Shown here: piece by piece, positions 62,085 to 64,000 of the stretch | Layout of the letters: each line of letters opens with the position of its first letter | Position numbering within the stretch: position 1 is the first letter of the stretch | Origin: Rhodopseudomonas palustris | GTDB lineage: Bacteria; Pseudomonadota; Alphaproteobacteria; Rhizobiales; Xanthobacteraceae | DNA: 64,000 bases | Reading direction: 5' to 3' | NCBI RefSeq assembly: GCF_003031265.1 | Contig: NZ_CP019966.1 | Span: 1,240,001 to 1,304,000, forward strand | The notes under the pieces: model-generated | Databases searched by the model: none | Told to the model about the DNA's origin: nothing | Seen by the model: only the letters and a program-made list of their open reading frames with translations | Position numbers and translations under genes: made by a program

Positions 62085-63749
62085 GTGTGGAATCAAATCT
62101 ATAATCCACTTGGCAGCGCCGCTTTGTCGACCCTGGCGGCGGCCGTTCCCGTAGTCACGCTGCTGGTGCTGATCGCGAGCGGCAAGGTGAAAGCTCACCT
62201 CGCTGCGATCATCGCTCTGGTGCTCGCTAACGCGGTGGCGATCTTCGTCTTCACGATGCCGGCCAACATGTCGGTCCGTGCCTCGCTACTCGGTGTCGTC
62301 ACCGGCTTCTTCCCGATCGGCTGGATCGTTCTCAACGTCATCTTTCTCTATCGGGTCACCGTGGCCACCGGCCGGTTCGAGCTGCTGCAGCGTGCGATTG
62401 GTGGCGTGACGACCGACCGCCGGCTGCAGCTGCTGCTGATCGCGTTTGCGTTCGGCGCATTCTTCGAAGGTGCATCCGGGTTCGGCACGCCGGTGGCGAT
62501 CACCGGCGCGGTGCTAATCGGCCTCGGCTTCTCGCCACTGGCCGCCTCGGGCCTGTCACTGATCGCCAACACCGCGCCGGTCGCCTACGGCGCGCTCGGC
62601 ACGCCGATCCAGGGCCTCGCGTCGGTCACCGGCCTCGATCCTTACATCCTCGGCGCGATGGTCGGCCGGCAGCTGCCGTTCTTCTCGCTGCTGGTGCCGT
62701 TCTGGTTGATCTGGGCGTTCGCGGGCTTCCGCGGCATGATGCAGATCTGGCCGGCGATCCTCGTCACCGGTGTGTCGTTCGCGGTCCCGCAATTCGTGAT
62801 CTCGAACTACATCAATCCGTGGATCGTCGACATCGGCGCTTCACTGATCTCGATGGGCTGCCTGATCCTGTTCCTGAAAGTGTGGCAGCCGAAAGAGCTG
62901 TGGCTGTCGCCGAAGCTGCGCAGCCACGATCCCTCCACCGAGACCATGGCCCCGCCGAAAGAGCTGAGCCGCGCCCCGCTGACACAGGCACAATTGTGGG
63001 GCGCGTTGCTGCCGTGGATCATCGTTTGCATCGTGATGCTGATCTGGGGCAACGGCGCCTTCAAGGCCTGGGCAAACTCGATCTTCGTCTGGAACTATCC
63101 GGTGCCCGAGCTGCACAACCTGATTCAGAAGGTGCCGCCGGTCGCCGCCAAGCCGACGCCTGAGGCCGCGGTGTTCTCCTTCACCTATCTGTCGTTCACC
63201 GGCACCGGCATGCTGATCGCGGCGATTATCTCCGGGCTGTTGATGGGCGTGTCGCCCGGCAAGATGGCGACCGAGTACGGCCGCACCATCAAGGTCTGCG
63301 CGATCTCGCTGATCACCATCTCGGCGATGCTGGCGATCGGCACGTTGACGCGGCTGTCCGGCGTCGACGCGACGCTGGGCCTGGCGTTTGCTGCGACCGG
63401 CGTGTTGTATCCGTTCTTCGGCACGCTACTCGGCTGGCTCGGCGTGGCGCTGACTGGGTCGGACACCGCCTCCAACGTGCTGTTCGGCAATCTGCAGAAG
63501 ATCACCTCCGAACAGCTCGGCCTGTCCCCTATCCTGATGGGCGCCGCCAACTCCTCCGGCGGCGTGATGGGCAAGATGATCGATGCTCAGTCGATCGTTG
63601 TCGCCTCGACAGCGACCAACTGGTACGGCCACGAAGGCACGATCCTGCGCTACGTCTTCCTGCACTCGATTACACTGGCGTGTTTGGTCGGCGTGCTGGT
63701 GATGCTGCAGGCCTATGTCTATCCGTTCACCGCGATGGTCTTGAAGTAA
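62085..63749 (+). CDS. lldP: L-lactate permease (LldP/LctP family)
   Basis: 554 residues from a GTG start after AGGGAGAGAAATGC. About 12-14 membrane helices. Family blocks: ALLLIASG-like start, FFEGASGFGTPVAITGAVLI, NTAPVAYGALGTPIQGLASV and TGSDTASNVLFGNLQKITS, ending LLGAANSSGGVMGKMIDAQS. Proton-coupled uptake of lactate, and in some members glycolate; the glcDEF operon is 5 kb away. An ATG at 62081 is out of frame. Followed by a terminator. Confidence 0.95.
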   Translation: MWNQIYNPLGSAALSTLAAAVPVVTLLVLIASGKVKAHLAAIIALVLANAVAIFVFTMPANMSVRASLLGVVTGFFPIGWIVLNVIFLYRVTVATGRFELLQRAIGGVTTDRRLQLLLIAFAFGAFFEGASGFGTPVAITGAVLIGLGFSPLAASGLSLIANTAPVAYGALGTPIQGLASVTGLDPYILGAMVGRQLPFFSLLVPFWLIWAFAGFRGMMQIWPAILVTGVSFAVPQFVISNYINPWIVDIGASLISMGCLILFLKVWQPKELWLSPKLRSHDPSTETMAPPKELSRAPLTQAQLWGALLPWIIVCIVMLIWGNGAFKAWANSIFVWNYPVPELHNLIQKVPPVAAKPTPEAAVFSFTYLSFTGTGMLIAAIISGLLMGVSPGKMATEYGRTIKVCAISLITISAMLAIGTLTRLSGVDATLGLAFAATGVLYPFFGTLLGWLGVALTGSDTASNVLFGNLQKITSEQLGLSPILMGAANSSGGVMGKMIDAQSIVVASTATNWYGHEGTILRYVFLHSITLACLVGVLVMLQAYVYPFTAMVLK

Positions 63750-63772
63750 CGCAGCGCGCATTGAATGGCGTC

Positions 63773-63803
63773 AAAGCCCCGCGGTCTCGGCCGCGGGGCT
63801 TTT
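63773..63803 (+). terminator. Rho-independent terminator after lldP
   Basis: AAAGCCCCGCGG-TCTCGG-CCGCGGGGCTTT: 12-bp stem with a 6-nt loop and TTTTCG after it. Confidence 0.93.
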
Positions 63804-63891
63804 CGTTGCAGGTTTCGATGGCGCCGCGGTCTGGCAAGCCGGTGCGGTTCGCGATAAACAGCGGACCGTCCTGAACAACGGCCGAGGCACC

Positions 63892-64000
63892 ATGCACCGT
63901 CAGTCGATCTTTCGTTTCGCCGCCATCGCCGTGGTGCTGGCAGCCGGCTTCGCGACGCCGTCGCTTGCGCAATCCGACCAGGAGTTTCCGTTCGGTCTGG
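63892..64000 (+). CDS. Secreted protein, cut by the window end
   Basis: Only the first 36 codons are present. FAAIAVVLAAGFATPSLAQ is a clear signal peptide with an Ala-x-Ala-type cleavage site; the mature part begins SDQEFPFG. Incomplete at 3' end. Family cannot be told. Confidence 0.65.
   Translation, partial: MHRQSIFRFAAIAVVLAAGFATPSLAQSDQEFPFGL

Overview
The window looks like chromosome of an alphaproteobacterium of the Rhodopseudomonas palustris / Bradyrhizobium group. This is inferred from the high GC content, a curli operon that carries csgH (a gene type described from Rhodopseudomonas), a perfect FixK/FNR box, a glutaryl-CoA dehydrogenase, and several dispersed palindromic elements of the kind that litter these genomes. 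No 16S rRNA gene is present, so the species call is not proven. I see no prophage, insertion sequence or CRISPR array.

Layout. 0-7 kb: SRAP DNA-repair protein, a D-2-hydroxyacid dehydrogenase-like flavoprotein, Sua5, then an AraC regulator beside an MFS carrier and a LigI-like hydrolase that look like a small catabolic unit; tRNA-Pro(CGG). 7-13 kb: a curli operon made of a very long curlin, CsgH, a CsgB-like nucleator, CsgF, CsgG and a lytic transglycosylase, behind an AT-rich control region. 13-23 kb: two soluble chemoreceptors, a DUF2798-like membrane protein with a decayed copy of itself, a FixK-box-preceded Crp/DUF2892/AhpD set, RibB, GcdH, a metallo-beta-lactamase-fold hydrolase and YebC. 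23-30 kb: ruvC-ruvA-cytidine deaminase-ruvB-ybgC with three copies of a palindromic repeat, NDH-2 and OpgC. 30-38 kb: a regulatory island with a DUF1348/TetR pair, an ECF42-type sigma factor with its DGPF (YCII) partner, a second DGPF gene, a WHG-type TetR, DUF2852, and an ECF41-type sigma factor with its carboxymuconolactone-decarboxylase-like partner.

38-51 kb: the cell-envelope locus tolQ-tolR-tolA-tolB, then an unusual interruption by a GGDEF-EAL protein and a FeeM/autoinducer-synthase-like acyltransferase, then pal-cpoB-tilS-ftsH. 51-58 kb: azlCD, a TetR regulator, glcDEF (glycolate oxidase) and a histone H1-like Lys/Ala-rich protein. 58-64 kb: a TorF-type outer-membrane protein, an SbmA/YddA-like ABC exporter, lactate permease lldP and the start of a secreted protein cut by the window end.

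The strongest new observation is regulatory. The DGPF-ECF42 operon and the separate DGPF gene 3.3 kb away carry the same promoter-like motif (TGTCGGC-N16-CGTC) just before their start codons, and the ECF41 operon carries TGTCACA-N16-CGTC in the matching place. This gives two self-contained, anti-sigma-free sigma circuits side by side, one with a predicted two-target regulon. Other points worth a look are the lytic transglycosylase joined to csgG, the signalling pair inside the tol-pal locus, and the degenerate gene duplication flanking a chemoreceptor.
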